From contig JAWKQM010000003.1 in NCBI GenBank assembly GCA_041390145.1, positions 136,001 through 200,000 on the forward strand: 64,000 nucleotides of DNA, given 5' to 3'. The translations under genes were made by a program, and so were the position numbers. The stretch comes from Gemmatimonadales bacterium (GTDB lineage Bacteria > Gemmatimonadota > Gemmatimonadetes > Gemmatimonadales > GWC2-71-9). Shown here in pieces: positions 53,977 to 61,869 of the stretch. Below the pieces are notes generated by a model, which had not been told where the DNA came from, searched no databases, and saw nothing but the letters and a program-made list of their open reading frames with translations. How positions within the stretch are numbered: position 1 is the first letter of the stretch; every line of letters begins with the position of its first letter.

Positions 53977-54713
53977 CGCAGATTGATCTGACTGGCCGGA
54001 CAGCGTTCGTGACCGGGAGCACCCGGGGCATCGGTCTCGCGGTGGCGCAGGCGCTCCATGCCGCGGGTGCCAAGGTGGCCATCGTGGGTCGGGACGCGTC
54101 CCGTGCCCAGGAAGTGGCCGCCGGCCTCGGGGACCGTGCCGCAGGTGTCGGCTGCGATGTCGCGGATCGTGCCCAGGTGGAAGCCGCCCTGGCGGCTGCC
54201 GAGGCGGCCCTGGGACCGATCGACATCCTGGTCAACAACGCCGGGTTGACGCGGGACAACATCCTGCTGCGGTTGAGCGACGAGGACTGGGATGTTGTGC
54301 TGGACGCCAACCTCAAGGGGGCGTTCTATACCATCCGCGCGGTCATCAAGGGCATGATGAAGCGGCGGATGGGGCGCATCATCAACATCACCAGCGTCGT
54401 GGGACTGACCGGGAACAAGGGGCAGGCCAACTATGCCGCCAGCAAGGCCGGGCTGGTCGGCCTGACCAAGTCGGTGGCCAAGGAATACGCCGCCCGCGGG
54501 GTCCTGGCCAACTGCGTCGCCCCGGGCTTCATTGAGACCGATATGACTGCCGCCTTGCCCTCTGAGGCGAGGGCGGCATTATTAGAGAGCATTGCGCTGG
54601 GGCGTCTCGGCAGCCCGGAGGATATTGCCGCCGCCGTGCTCTTCCTGGCATCAGATCTCGCGTCCTACATCACTGGCCAGGTGCTGGTGGTGGACGGCGG
54701 GATGGTCATCTAG
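53973..54713 (+). CDS. fabG: 3-oxoacyl-ACP reductase
   Basis: NADPH-dependent ketoreductase of the elongation cycle, 246 aa. SDR motifs: TGSTRGIGLA cofactor loop, NNAG(LTRD), the catalytic Ser in INITSVVG, and YAASKAG with Tyr and Lys. C-terminal TGQVLVVDGG is typical FabG. Overlap ATGA with fabD. Confidence 0.97.
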   Translation: MTQIDLTGRTAFVTGSTRGIGLAVAQALHAAGAKVAIVGRDASRAQEVAAGLGDRAAGVGCDVADRAQVEAALAAAEAALGPIDILVNNAGLTRDNILLRLSDEDWDVVLDANLKGAFYTIRAVIKGMMKRRMGRIINITSVVGLTGNKGQANYAASKAGLVGLTKSVAKEYAARGVLANCVAPGFIETDMTAALPSEARAALLESIALGRLGSPEDIAAAVLFLASDLASYITGQVLVVDGGMVI

Positions 54714-54743
54714 CCCGACCCCCTACTCCTTTTCGAGGACGAC

Positions 54744-54983
54744 ATGAGCAACGTAGAAGAGAAGGTCAAGGACATCATCGCCGAGGAACTGGGTGTGGAG
54801 CGCGAGAAGCTGACTCCCGAAGCCAGTTTCATGGAGGATCTTGGCGCTGACAGCCTCGACACCGTCGAGCTGGTCATGGCCTTCGAGAAGGAATTCGACA
54901 TCGACATCCCGGACGAGGACGCTGAGAAGCTCCGGACGGTCGGTGAAGCGCTCAAGTACCTGCACGAAAAGACCGGGAAGTAG
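54744..54983 (+). CDS. acpP: Acyl carrier protein
   Basis: 79-aa acidic helical carrier. The phosphopantetheine attachment serine is S37 in the LGADSLDTVEL motif. It receives malonyl groups from FabD and passes chains to FabH/FabF and PlsX. GAGGACGAC upstream of ATG. The fabF frame begins within five bases of its stop. Confidence 0.98.
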   Translation: MSNVEEKVKDIIAEELGVEREKLTPEASFMEDLGADSLDTVELVMAFEKEFDIDIPDEDAEKLRTVGEALKYLHEKTGK

Positions 54984-54987
54984 TTTG

Positions 54988-56226
54988 GTGCGTCGTGTCG
55001 TCGTCACCGGCCTGGGGCTGGTGACCCCGCTCGGCAATAACGTCGAGGATTCCTGGGCCGGCCTGCTTGCAGGCCGGTCTGGTGCTGCGCCGATCACCAA
55101 GTTTGATCCGGCGGAGTTCCAGGTGCGGTTTGCATGCGAGGTGAAGGGCTTCGACGCGCTGCAGTTCATCGACAAGAAGGAAGCGCGCCGGTACGACCTC
55201 TTCGTGCAGTTCGCCCTCGGCGCGGCCCACGAGGCCGTGACCCAGGCGGGGCTGGAGGGGAAGTTCCCGGCTCCCGAGCGGACCGGGGTCATCATCGGCA
55301 GCGGCATCGGTGGCATGGTGACGTTCCAAGAGCAGACCAAGCTCCTCATCACCAAGGGCCCGGACCGCGTCTCCCCCTTCTTCATTCCGATGTTCATTCC
55401 CGACATCGCCGCCGGGCTGGTGTCCATCCGCTACGGGCTCAAGGGCGCCAACTACGCGACCGTCTCGGCCTGCGCCTCCTCGGCGCACGCCATTGGCCAG
55501 TCCTTCCAGCTCATCAAGTCCGGGCACGCCGACGCGATGCTGACCGGGGGGACCGAGGCCGCCATCAGCGAGCTGGCCATCGCAGGGTTCCAGAACATGC
55601 GGGCGCTCTCGACGCGGAACGACGCCCCGGAGGAGGCCAGCCGCCCCTTCGACAAGGACCGCGACGGCTTCGTTTTGGGTGACGGTGCCGCGATGGTCAT
55701 GCTTGAGAGCCTCGAACATGCCCAGGCTCGCGGCGCCACGATCCTCGGCGAGGTGCTCGGCTACGGCCTGACCGGCGACGCCTACCACATCACCTCGCCC
55801 GCTCCGTCAGGCGAGGGGGCCCAGCGGGCCATGCGTGACTGCCTGGCCGACGCCGGCGTCGGAATCGAGACGGTCGGCTACATCAACGCCCACGGCACCA
55901 GTACCTCCCAAGGCGACATCGCCGAGACTGCCGCGGTCAAGGCGGTCTTCGGGAAGCACGCGCAGGAGCTGATCTTCGGGTCGACCAAGTCGATGACCGG
56001 TCACCTCCTGGGCGCCGCCGGCGGGCTGGAGTTTGCCGTGTGCCTGCTCGCGGCGCGGGACGGGAAGATCCCGCCGACCATCAACCAGGTCACGCCCGAC
56101 CCCGAGTGCGACCTCGACTGCGCGCCGAACACGGCGGTGGATCGGGAGTTCGATGTGGCGCTGTCCAACAGCTTCGGCTTCGGGGGGCACAACGTCACGC
56201 TCGCGGTGCGCGCCTGGAAGGAGTGA
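54988..56226 (+). CDS. fabF: 3-oxoacyl-ACP synthase II
   Basis: Elongating condensing enzyme, 412 aa. Catalytic residues are C162 in VSACASSAHA, with histidines in NAHGTST and MTGHLLGA. GTG at 54988 gives the standard MRRVVVTGLG opening; TTG one codon earlier is an alternative. It is the last gene of the fatty-acid cluster and is followed by a probable terminator. Confidence 0.96.
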   Translation: MRRVVVTGLGLVTPLGNNVEDSWAGLLAGRSGAAPITKFDPAEFQVRFACEVKGFDALQFIDKKEARRYDLFVQFALGAAHEAVTQAGLEGKFPAPERTGVIIGSGIGGMVTFQEQTKLLITKGPDRVSPFFIPMFIPDIAAGLVSIRYGLKGANYATVSACASSAHAIGQSFQLIKSGHADAMLTGGTEAAISELAIAGFQNMRALSTRNDAPEEASRPFDKDRDGFVLGDGAAMVMLESLEHAQARGATILGEVLGYGLTGDAYHITSPAPSGEGAQRAMRDCLADAGVGIETVGYINAHGTSTSQGDIAETAAVKAVFGKHAQELIFGSTKSMTGHLLGAAGGLEFAVCLLAARDGKIPPTINQVTPDPECDLDCAPNTAVDREFDVALSNSFGFGGHNVTLAVRAWKE

Positions 56227-56265
56227 CTGGCCCGGAACCGGTCGGGACCAGCGCTACGTACTCGA

Positions 56266-56295
56266 AAGACCCCGGCAGCCCGCTCCCGGGGTCTT
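56266..56295 (+). terminator. Probable terminator after fabF
   Basis: AAGACCCCGG (56266-56275) pairs perfectly with CCGGGGTCTT (56286-56295) around a 10-base loop, 40 bases after the fabF stop. The following TTGTCGCTT is only modestly T-rich. Confidence 0.65.
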
Positions 56296-56315
56296 GTCGC
56301 TTCCGGGAGCGTCAT

Positions 56316-56346
56316 CTGGCACCACCGCACCGCACCGGGGTAGATT
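56316..56346 (+). promoter_or_regulatory. Possible promoter of mqnE-mqnA-mqnC
   Basis: CTGGCA (56316-56321) and TAGATT (56341-56346) with a 19-base spacer stand after the fabF terminator. AAGGAGATATGC then precedes the mqnE ATG at 56382. The match to consensus is moderate. Confidence 0.35.
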
Positions 56347-56381
56347 GCTCAGGTAATCGACCACCGCTCAAGGAGATATGC

Positions 56382-57588
56382 ATGCCGCCCACCCTCGACC
56401 TCGCCGTGCTCCGAGACCCGGCGCTCCGGCCGATCGGGGACAAAGTACAGCGTGGCCAGCGGCTCGATCACGCCGATGGACTCGCGCTCTACGCGACGAG
56501 CGACCTGCTGGGTCTCGGGGCCCTCGCCGACTTTGCCAATCGCCGCCAGAACGGCGACCGGGTCTTCTTCTCGGCAAACCAGCACCTCAATCCCACCAAC
56601 GTCTGCATCCTGCGCGCCACCTGCACTTTCTGTTCGTTCGCGCGGACGCCGAAGGAGGAGGGGGCCTACACCCGGTCGCTGGACGAGGTGTATGCCGAGG
56701 CCGAACAGGCCCGCGGGGCGCCGACGACGGAGTTCCACATCGTCGGCGGCCTCCATCCGAAGCTGCGGCTCGCCTACTACACCGACATGCTCCGTGGGCT
56801 GAAGGAGCGTCACCCCACCGTGCACATCAAGGCGCTGACGGCGGTGGAGATCGCGCACCTGGCACGCATCGAGAAGATCTCCGAGCGCGAGGTGCTCCTG
56901 GCCCTGAAGGAGGCCGGCCTCACCAGCCTGCCCGGCGGCGGCGCGGAGGTGTTCAGCACCGCCGTGCGGGCGACCATCGCGGAGCGGAAACTGACGGGCG
57001 AGGAGTGGATCCGGGTCCATCGTACCGCGCATGCACTCGGCATCCCCACCAATTGCACCATGCTCTACGGCCATGTGGAATCCGCCGACGACCGGCTCCA
57101 GCACCTCGCGATGCTTCGCGCGACTGCAGGACGAAACCGGCGGGTTCCTGACGTACATCCCGCTGGCCTACCACCCCGATCACAACGAGCTCGGCGAGGA
57201 ATTGGGGCGAGTCGGGACGGCCACCTCCGGATTCGAGGACCTGAAGAACATCGCCATCGGACGGCTCTTTCTCGACAACATTCCCCACGTGAAGACGCAC
57301 TGGCCGATGGTCACGCCGGCGCTCTCGCAGATCGCGCTGAGTTTCGGGTGCGACGACGTGGAGGGCACCGTGGTCTTCGAGCGCGTCTACCACGAGGCCG
57401 GGGCCAACACCGACATGGCCATGACCTATCCGCAGCTCGTCACGCTCATCCGCGACGCCGGCCGCCGTCCCGTGGAACGGAACAGCCTGTACGAGGCCGT
57501 TCGGGATGCCTCCGACGACCCGCCCCCCGCGCCTCCCGCTCCGGCGGAGCCGGGCCGGCGCTCGCTGCCGGTGGTGCACGCCGCATGA
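56382..57588 (+). CDS. mqnE: Aminofutalosine synthase MqnE, with a one-base frameshift
   Basis: Radical-SAM enzyme that joins SAM and 3-(1-carboxyvinyloxy)benzoate to make aminofutalosine in the menaquinone route. The first 246 codons read NPTNVCILRATC, then TFC, GGLHP and the CTMLYGHVESADDR segment. Around 57114-57124 the homology moves to another frame: LQDETGGFLTYIPLAYHP, GRLFLDNIPHVKTHWPM, and ERVYHEAGANTDMAMT. One extra base there explains it; corrected length is about 401 aa. The cluster cysteines are C75, C81 and C84, a CX5CX2C spacing unlike the CX3CX2C of MqnC. Without correction, the first frame stays open into mqnA. A sequencing error or a real mutation are both possible. Confidence 0.85.
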
Positions 57589-58406
57589 GGCTCGGGCGGA
57601 TTCCGTGGATCAATTGCTATCCGGTCACCGGGGCCATCGACCGGGGCCTGGTCCCGGTCGGTGCCGAACTCGTGACGGGGACCGCCTCGGAATTGAATGA
57701 CCTGCTCGCCGCCGGTGAACTCGATGTGAGCGTCGTCTCGGCCGTGGAGTATGCGCGCAACGCGGCCGCGTACCACCTCCTCCCCGATCTCGCCATCAGC
57801 GCCGACGGCCCCGTGCACAGCGTGGCCCTCTTCAGCAAGCGCCCCGTCGAGGAACTCGATGGCGCGACGGTGCTTCGCACCGCCTCCTCCCGGACGTCGG
57901 TGCTGCTCCTCGAGCTGCTCTGCCGCCACCGGTGGGACATCGCCCCGAAGTTTGCGACCGTGCGCGCCGAGTCCGCCGACCTGGACGCCCTGGCGGGATT
58001 CCCGCACGAGGCCGTCCTCGTCATCGGCGACGCCGCCCTGCAGCTGGCCGCGCAGGGCGCGTATCCATGGGTCTTCGACCTGGGCGCTGAATGGAAGGCC
58101 TGGACCGGCCTGCCCTTTGTGTTTGCCGTGTGGGCCGCTCGCCGTGAGGCATCCGCCACCGCGGTGCGTGCGCTGCATCGCAAGCTGCTCGCCTCCCGGA
58201 GCTGGGGACTGGCGCATCTGGATCTCCTGGCCGAGGAGGCCGCCGCGCACACCGGCGTGAGCGTGGCAACCTGCCGGTCCTACCTCGGGACACTGGACTA
58301 CGCCCTCGGCGGCCCCGAGCTCGAGGGACTCACGACGTTCTTCCACCGACTGGCCCAGGACAAGCTGGCGCCGGCCGGATCGCTCTCGTTCATCACGGCG
58401 GCATGA
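57585..58406 (+). CDS. mqnA: Chorismate dehydratase MqnA
   Basis: Removes water from chorismate to give 3-(1-carboxyvinyloxy)benzoate, first step of the futalosine menaquinone pathway. 273 aa with the periplasmic-binding-protein fold. Family elements: LGRIPWINCYPV at the start, a SELNDLLAAGELDVSVVSAVEYA segment (shown in part as GELDVSVVSAVEYA), TSVLLLELLC, VLVIGDAAL, and WTGLPFVFAVWA. The ATG overlaps the true mqnE stop as ATGA and mqnC in the same manner. Confidence 0.93.
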   Translation: MRLGRIPWINCYPVTGAIDRGLVPVGAELVTGTASELNDLLAAGELDVSVVSAVEYARNAAAYHLLPDLAISADGPVHSVALFSKRPVEELDGATVLRTASSRTSVLLLELLCRHRWDIAPKFATVRAESADLDALAGFPHEAVLVIGDAALQLAAQGAYPWVFDLGAEWKAWTGLPFVFAVWAARREASATAVRALHRKLLASRSWGLAHLDLLAEEAAAHTGVSVATCRSYLGTLDYALGGPELEGLTTFFHRLAQDKLAPAGSLSFITAA

Positions 58407-59467
58407 CCATGTATCGAGTGGACCGCGACACGACGGAATTCCGGGACTATCTGGCCCTCTACGAACAGGCCGACCTCCTTGAGCTGGGGCGGCGGGCCGA
58501 TGCGATCCGGTGGGACCTGCATCCCGAGCCGGTCGTGACCCATATCATCGACCGGAACATCAACTACACCAACGTCTGCGTGGCGGACTGCGGCTTCTGC
58601 GCCTTCTATCGGCGGCCCAAGGACACCGAAGGGTATGTCCTGAGCTTCGAGGAGATCGGCGAGAAGATCGAGGAGTGCCGGGCCATCGGCGGCGCCCAGA
58701 TCCTGCTGCAGGGCGGACACAATCCCTACATCCCGTTCGAGTGGTATCTGGAGCTGATGCGGTACATCAAGGCCCACCACGCCATTCATATTCATGGCTT
58801 CAGCCCGAGCGAGGTGGTCTTCTTCAGCGAACGGTTCCGGATCCCGATGCCGGAGGTCATCCGCCAGTTGCGCGAGGCGGGGCTCGATTCCATCCCCGGC
58901 GGCGGCGGCGAAATCCTGGTCGACGACGTCCGTGACCGGGTCGCGAAGAAGAAGGCACAGACCGATGAGTGGCTCGGCGTGCAGGAGGAGGCCCACCGGC
59001 AGGGGATGCGGACCTCGGTCACGATGATGTACGGCATGGGCGAGTCGAACGCCGACCGGATCGAGCACCTCCTGAAGGTCCGCGACCTGCAGGAGCGCAC
59101 CGGCGGCTTCACCGCCTTCATCTGCTGGCCCCTCCAGCCGGAGGGGACGCCGATGTTCGACGGCTGGGCAAAGACCGACGCCGTGACGTACCTCCGGACG
59201 CTCGCGATGGCGCGCATCATCTGCCGCAACATCCCGAACATGCAGTCGTCGTGGGTGACCATGGGGCACAAGGTCGGGCAGGTGGCGCTCCGGTTCGGCG
59301 CCAACGACTACGGCTCGCTCATGATGGAGGAGAACGTCGTCTCCGCGGCGGGGACCACCTATCGCGCGACGCTCGAGGAGATGCACCGCGTGATTGCCGA
59401 CGCCGGCTTCACCCCCAGGCTGCGACGGCAAGACTACTCCCTCATCGAGGAGGCGGTCGCGGCGTAG
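58403..59467 (+). CDS. mqnC: Cyclic dehypoxanthinyl futalosine synthase MqnC
   Basis: Radical-SAM cyclase later in the futalosine pathway, 354 aa. The canonical CX3CX2C motif uses C59, C63 and C66 (NVCVADCGFC). GGAQILLQGGHNP, IHGFSPSEV, SIPGGGGEIL and the ENVVSAAGT segments match MqnC. mqnD and mqnB are not in the window. ATG at 58403 overlaps mqnA; an in-frame ATG two codons later is possible. Confidence 0.95.
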   Translation: MTMYRVDRDTTEFRDYLALYEQADLLELGRRADAIRWDLHPEPVVTHIIDRNINYTNVCVADCGFCAFYRRPKDTEGYVLSFEEIGEKIEECRAIGGAQILLQGGHNPYIPFEWYLELMRYIKAHHAIHIHGFSPSEVVFFSERFRIPMPEVIRQLREAGLDSIPGGGGEILVDDVRDRVAKKKAQTDEWLGVQEEAHRQGMRTSVTMMYGMGESNADRIEHLLKVRDLQERTGGFTAFICWPLQPEGTPMFDGWAKTDAVTYLRTLAMARIICRNIPNMQSSWVTMGHKVGQVALRFGANDYGSLMMEENVVSAAGTTYRATLEEMHRVIADAGFTPRLRRQDYSLIEEAVAA

Positions 59468-59503
59468 CGGCGACGCCGCTGCCCCGCCTCCCCGCGTCCC
59501 CCT

Positions 59504-59980
59504 ATGACTCGTACCGGGATCGGCTACGACTCTCACCGCTTCGTCGAAGGTCGCCCCCTCGTGCTCGGCGGACTGACCATTCCCCACACGCACGGGCTCG
59601 CCGGGCACTCGGACGCCGATGCCGTGGCCCACGCGCTGACCGACGCCATTCTTGGAGCCGCCGCCGCGGGCGACATCGGGACGCACTTCCCGGATACCGA
59701 CCCGCGCTGGAAGGACGCCGACTCGATGGCGTTGCTCCGCTCGGCCTGCGCCGTCGTGGCGGCACGCGGCTTTCGAGTCGCGCAGGTGGACGTCACGGTC
59801 ATCCTGGAGCGTCCGCGCCTCGGTCCCCACGTCCCGGCCATGCGTGATGCGCTGGCCGTCGCCCTGGGCCTGTCGGTCGGCGAGGTGAGCGTCAAGGCGA
59901 AGACCAACGAGGGCATGGGGTTCATCGGCCGGGGAGAGGGAATCGCCACGATGGCCGTGGCGACGCTGGAGGGGAACTGA
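59504..59980 (+). CDS. ispF: 2-C-methyl-D-erythritol 2,4-cyclodiphosphate synthase
   Basis: Cyclises CDP-methylerythritol phosphate in the MEP pathway. Zinc ligands D9, H11 and H43; GYDSHRF, GHSDADAVAHALTDA, DTDPRWKDADS and KTNEGMGFIGRGEG are all intact. Length 158 aa. Not next to ispD (5.3 kb) as in many bacteria. Its stop overlaps a CTG that probably starts the DedA fusion gene. Confidence 0.96.
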   Translation: MTRTGIGYDSHRFVEGRPLVLGGLTIPHTHGLAGHSDADAVAHALTDAILGAAAAGDIGTHFPDTDPRWKDADSMALLRSACAVVAARGFRVAQVDVTVILERPRLGPHVPAMRDALAVALGLSVGEVSVKAKTNEGMGFIGRGEGIATMAVATLEGN

Positions 59981-60009
59981 TCGCTTCACTGCTGGATTCG
60001 CTGGCCACC

Positions 60010-60963
60010 ATGCCGCCGCTCGCGGTCTATGCCGTGCTCGCCGCGCTGTCCCTGCTCGAGAATATCTTCCCGCCGGTCCCGGGCGACGCGGTTCTCGCCC
60101 TCGGCGCGTTCCTGACCGTCACCGGGCCCCTCGATCCGGTCACCCTCTTCTTCGTGTGCTGGATTCCCAACTTCCTCGGCTCCGTCGGCGTGTATTTCCT
60201 CGCCCGGCGCGTTGGTGGCGGGCTCTTCGAGTCGCGCATGGGACGCCAGCTGCTCTCGCCTGAATCGATTGCATCGCTCGAGCGCGGGTACATCCGCTAC
60301 GGACTCGCCGGCGTGTTCCTGGGGCGGATCCTCCCGGGAGTGCGCGCCGTCGTGGCGCCCTTTGCCGGGTTGATGCGACTGCCGCCGCTTCGCGCGCTCG
60401 TCCCGATCGGTCTGGCGTCGGCGCTCTGGTTTGCGGGGATGATCGTGCTGGGCCGGTACATCGGTCAGAGCTGGGAGGGAATCCAACGGGTCCTGCGGGA
60501 CTTGAACACCGGGCTCGCGGTCGTCGGCCTCCTCGTCGTCGCGGGCATCACGGTGGCCTGGTGGCGCGCTCGTGCCGCCCGCCGGGCCCGCCTCTGGGAC
60601 GCGCTGCGGGTCGCCCTCGATCACGAACCGGCCCCCCCGGGAGCCGTGGACCCGGCCCTCCAGGCGGTCGCGGCATTCGTGCTCGAGATGGCCGAGGCGG
60701 ATGAGCACCTCAAGACTGCCGAGCGGGAGGCGTTGACGGCACGATTGCGGGCCCGGTTCAACCACCTCCCGGGACAGGTCAGTGCCGACCGGGCCGCGCT
60801 CGAGGCGGTGATCCTCCGCGCGACCTCCGCCTATCAGGCCAACGAGCGCCGGCGCCTGGTCGACAGGATGCGTCACGTGGCGCAGGCCGACGGCGTCGTG
60901 ACGCCGGCGGAGGCGGCCATGATCGCCCGCGCGGCGGCGCTGCTGGGCGTTGAGCCGCAGTGA
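60010..60963 (+). CDS. DedA-family membrane protein with C-terminal TerB-like domain
   Basis: N-terminal DedA/VTT domain: ENIFPPVPGDAVLALGAF with the family PGD, a FLGSVGVYFLARRVGGG loop, GRILPGVRAVVAPFAG, and about five hydrophobic segments in the first 190 residues. DedA proteins are thought to move undecaprenyl or other lipids. The last 115 residues look like a soluble TerB-like helical domain (EMAEADEHLKTAEREALTAR, then RHVAQADGVVTPAEAAMIARA), an unusual fusion. ATG gives 317 aa; CTG at 59977, inside CTGA of the ispF stop and after GGAGGGG, would give 328 aa with the more usual amphipathic start. GTGA overlap with xerD. Confidence 0.78.
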   Translation: MPPLAVYAVLAALSLLENIFPPVPGDAVLALGAFLTVTGPLDPVTLFFVCWIPNFLGSVGVYFLARRVGGGLFESRMGRQLLSPESIASLERGYIRYGLAGVFLGRILPGVRAVVAPFAGLMRLPPLRALVPIGLASALWFAGMIVLGRYIGQSWEGIQRVLRDLNTGLAVVGLLVVAGITVAWWRARAARRARLWDALRVALDHEPAPPGAVDPALQAVAAFVLEMAEADEHLKTAEREALTARLRARFNHLPGQVSADRAALEAVILRATSAYQANERRRLVDRMRHVAQADGVVTPAEAAMIARAAALLGVEPQ

Positions 60964-61868
60964 ATTCAGCGGAGCTCGCCCGGCAATTCTGGCTCGAAGG
61001 GTTCCGCGATTTTCTTTCGCTGGAAGCAGGGCACAGCCAGCACACCGTGGACAACTATCTCCGCGACCTCCGCCGCCTCGCGGAGTTCGCCGACGCGCGA
61101 GGGCTGAGCGACCCCGCCGCCCTCACACGGCCGCTCCTCCGTGAATTCGTCTTCGCCCTGAAGGATCTCGGGCTCAGTGCCGCCACCATCCGACGGCACG
61201 TCTCCGCCGTGCGGACCTACTTCGGCTTTCTCCTCGGCGAGGGCATCGTCCAGGAGGACCCGAGTGACCGGCTCGAGAGTCCACGCCTCGGCCGGACCCT
61301 GCCGGAAACGCTGACCGTGCCGGAGATCGAGGCGCTGCTGGCCGCGCCTTCCATCGATGAGCCGCTCGGCTGGCGCGACCGGGCGCTCCTGGAACTCGGA
61401 TATGGCGCGGGGCTCCGTGTGTCGGAACTGTGCGGCCTCGGCCTGACCGACCTGGTGCTGTCCGAGGGGCTGGTGCGGGTGCTGGGGAAGGGGAGCAAGG
61501 AGCGGTTGGTGCCAATTGGACGGAGTGTGCTGGGGGCGCTGTCTGTGTACCTGCATACGCTGCGGCCGACGCTCGATCGCGGCGCCTCGAAGCAGCGGGT
61601 GTTCCTCAACAATCGGGGACAGCCCCTCTCTCGCGTCGGGGCGTGGGGGATCGTCAAGCGGGCGGCAACACGCGCCGCGCTCACGAAAACCGTCAGCCCC
61701 CACACGCTGCGGCACTCCTTCGCCACCCACCTGCTTGAGGGTGGAGCCGACCTTCGGGCGGTCCAGGAGATGCTCGGTCACGCCGATCTCTCCACCACGC
61801 AGATCTACACCCATGTGGACCGGGAGTATCTCCGCTCGGTTCACCGCCAGTACCACCCGCGCGGGTAG
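60960..61868 (+). CDS. xerD: Site-specific tyrosine recombinase XerD
   Basis: Resolves chromosome dimers at dif with FtsK and a partner recombinase. Catalytic residues R153 (GLRVSEL), K177 (GKGSK), H248 and R251 (HTLRHSFATHLL), H274 and Y283 (LSTTQIYTHV) are present. The end LRSVHRQYHPRG resembles XerD more than XerC. Length 302 aa. It is tightly coupled to the preceding DedA fusion gene. No phage or transposon genes flank it, so a housekeeping role is likely. Confidence 0.93.
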   Translation: MNSAELARQFWLEGFRDFLSLEAGHSQHTVDNYLRDLRRLAEFADARGLSDPAALTRPLLREFVFALKDLGLSAATIRRHVSAVRTYFGFLLGEGIVQEDPSDRLESPRLGRTLPETLTVPEIEALLAAPSIDEPLGWRDRALLELGYGAGLRVSELCGLGLTDLVLSEGLVRVLGKGSKERLVPIGRSVLGALSVYLHTLRPTLDRGASKQRVFLNNRGQPLSRVGAWGIVKRAATRAALTKTVSPHTLRHSFATHLLEGGADLRAVQEMLGHADLSTTQIYTHVDREYLRSVHRQYHPRG

Positions 61869-61869
61869 C

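Noticed and set aside
56382..58406. Natural MqnE-MqnA fusion protein
   Set aside because: The middle of the hybrid has no homology, whereas the alternate frame there carries clear MqnE sequence up to its own stop that overlaps the mqnA ATG.
60960..61868. Integrase of a mobile element
   Set aside because: Sequence features and surroundings fit housekeeping XerD; there are no att-like repeats, phage genes or transposases nearby.
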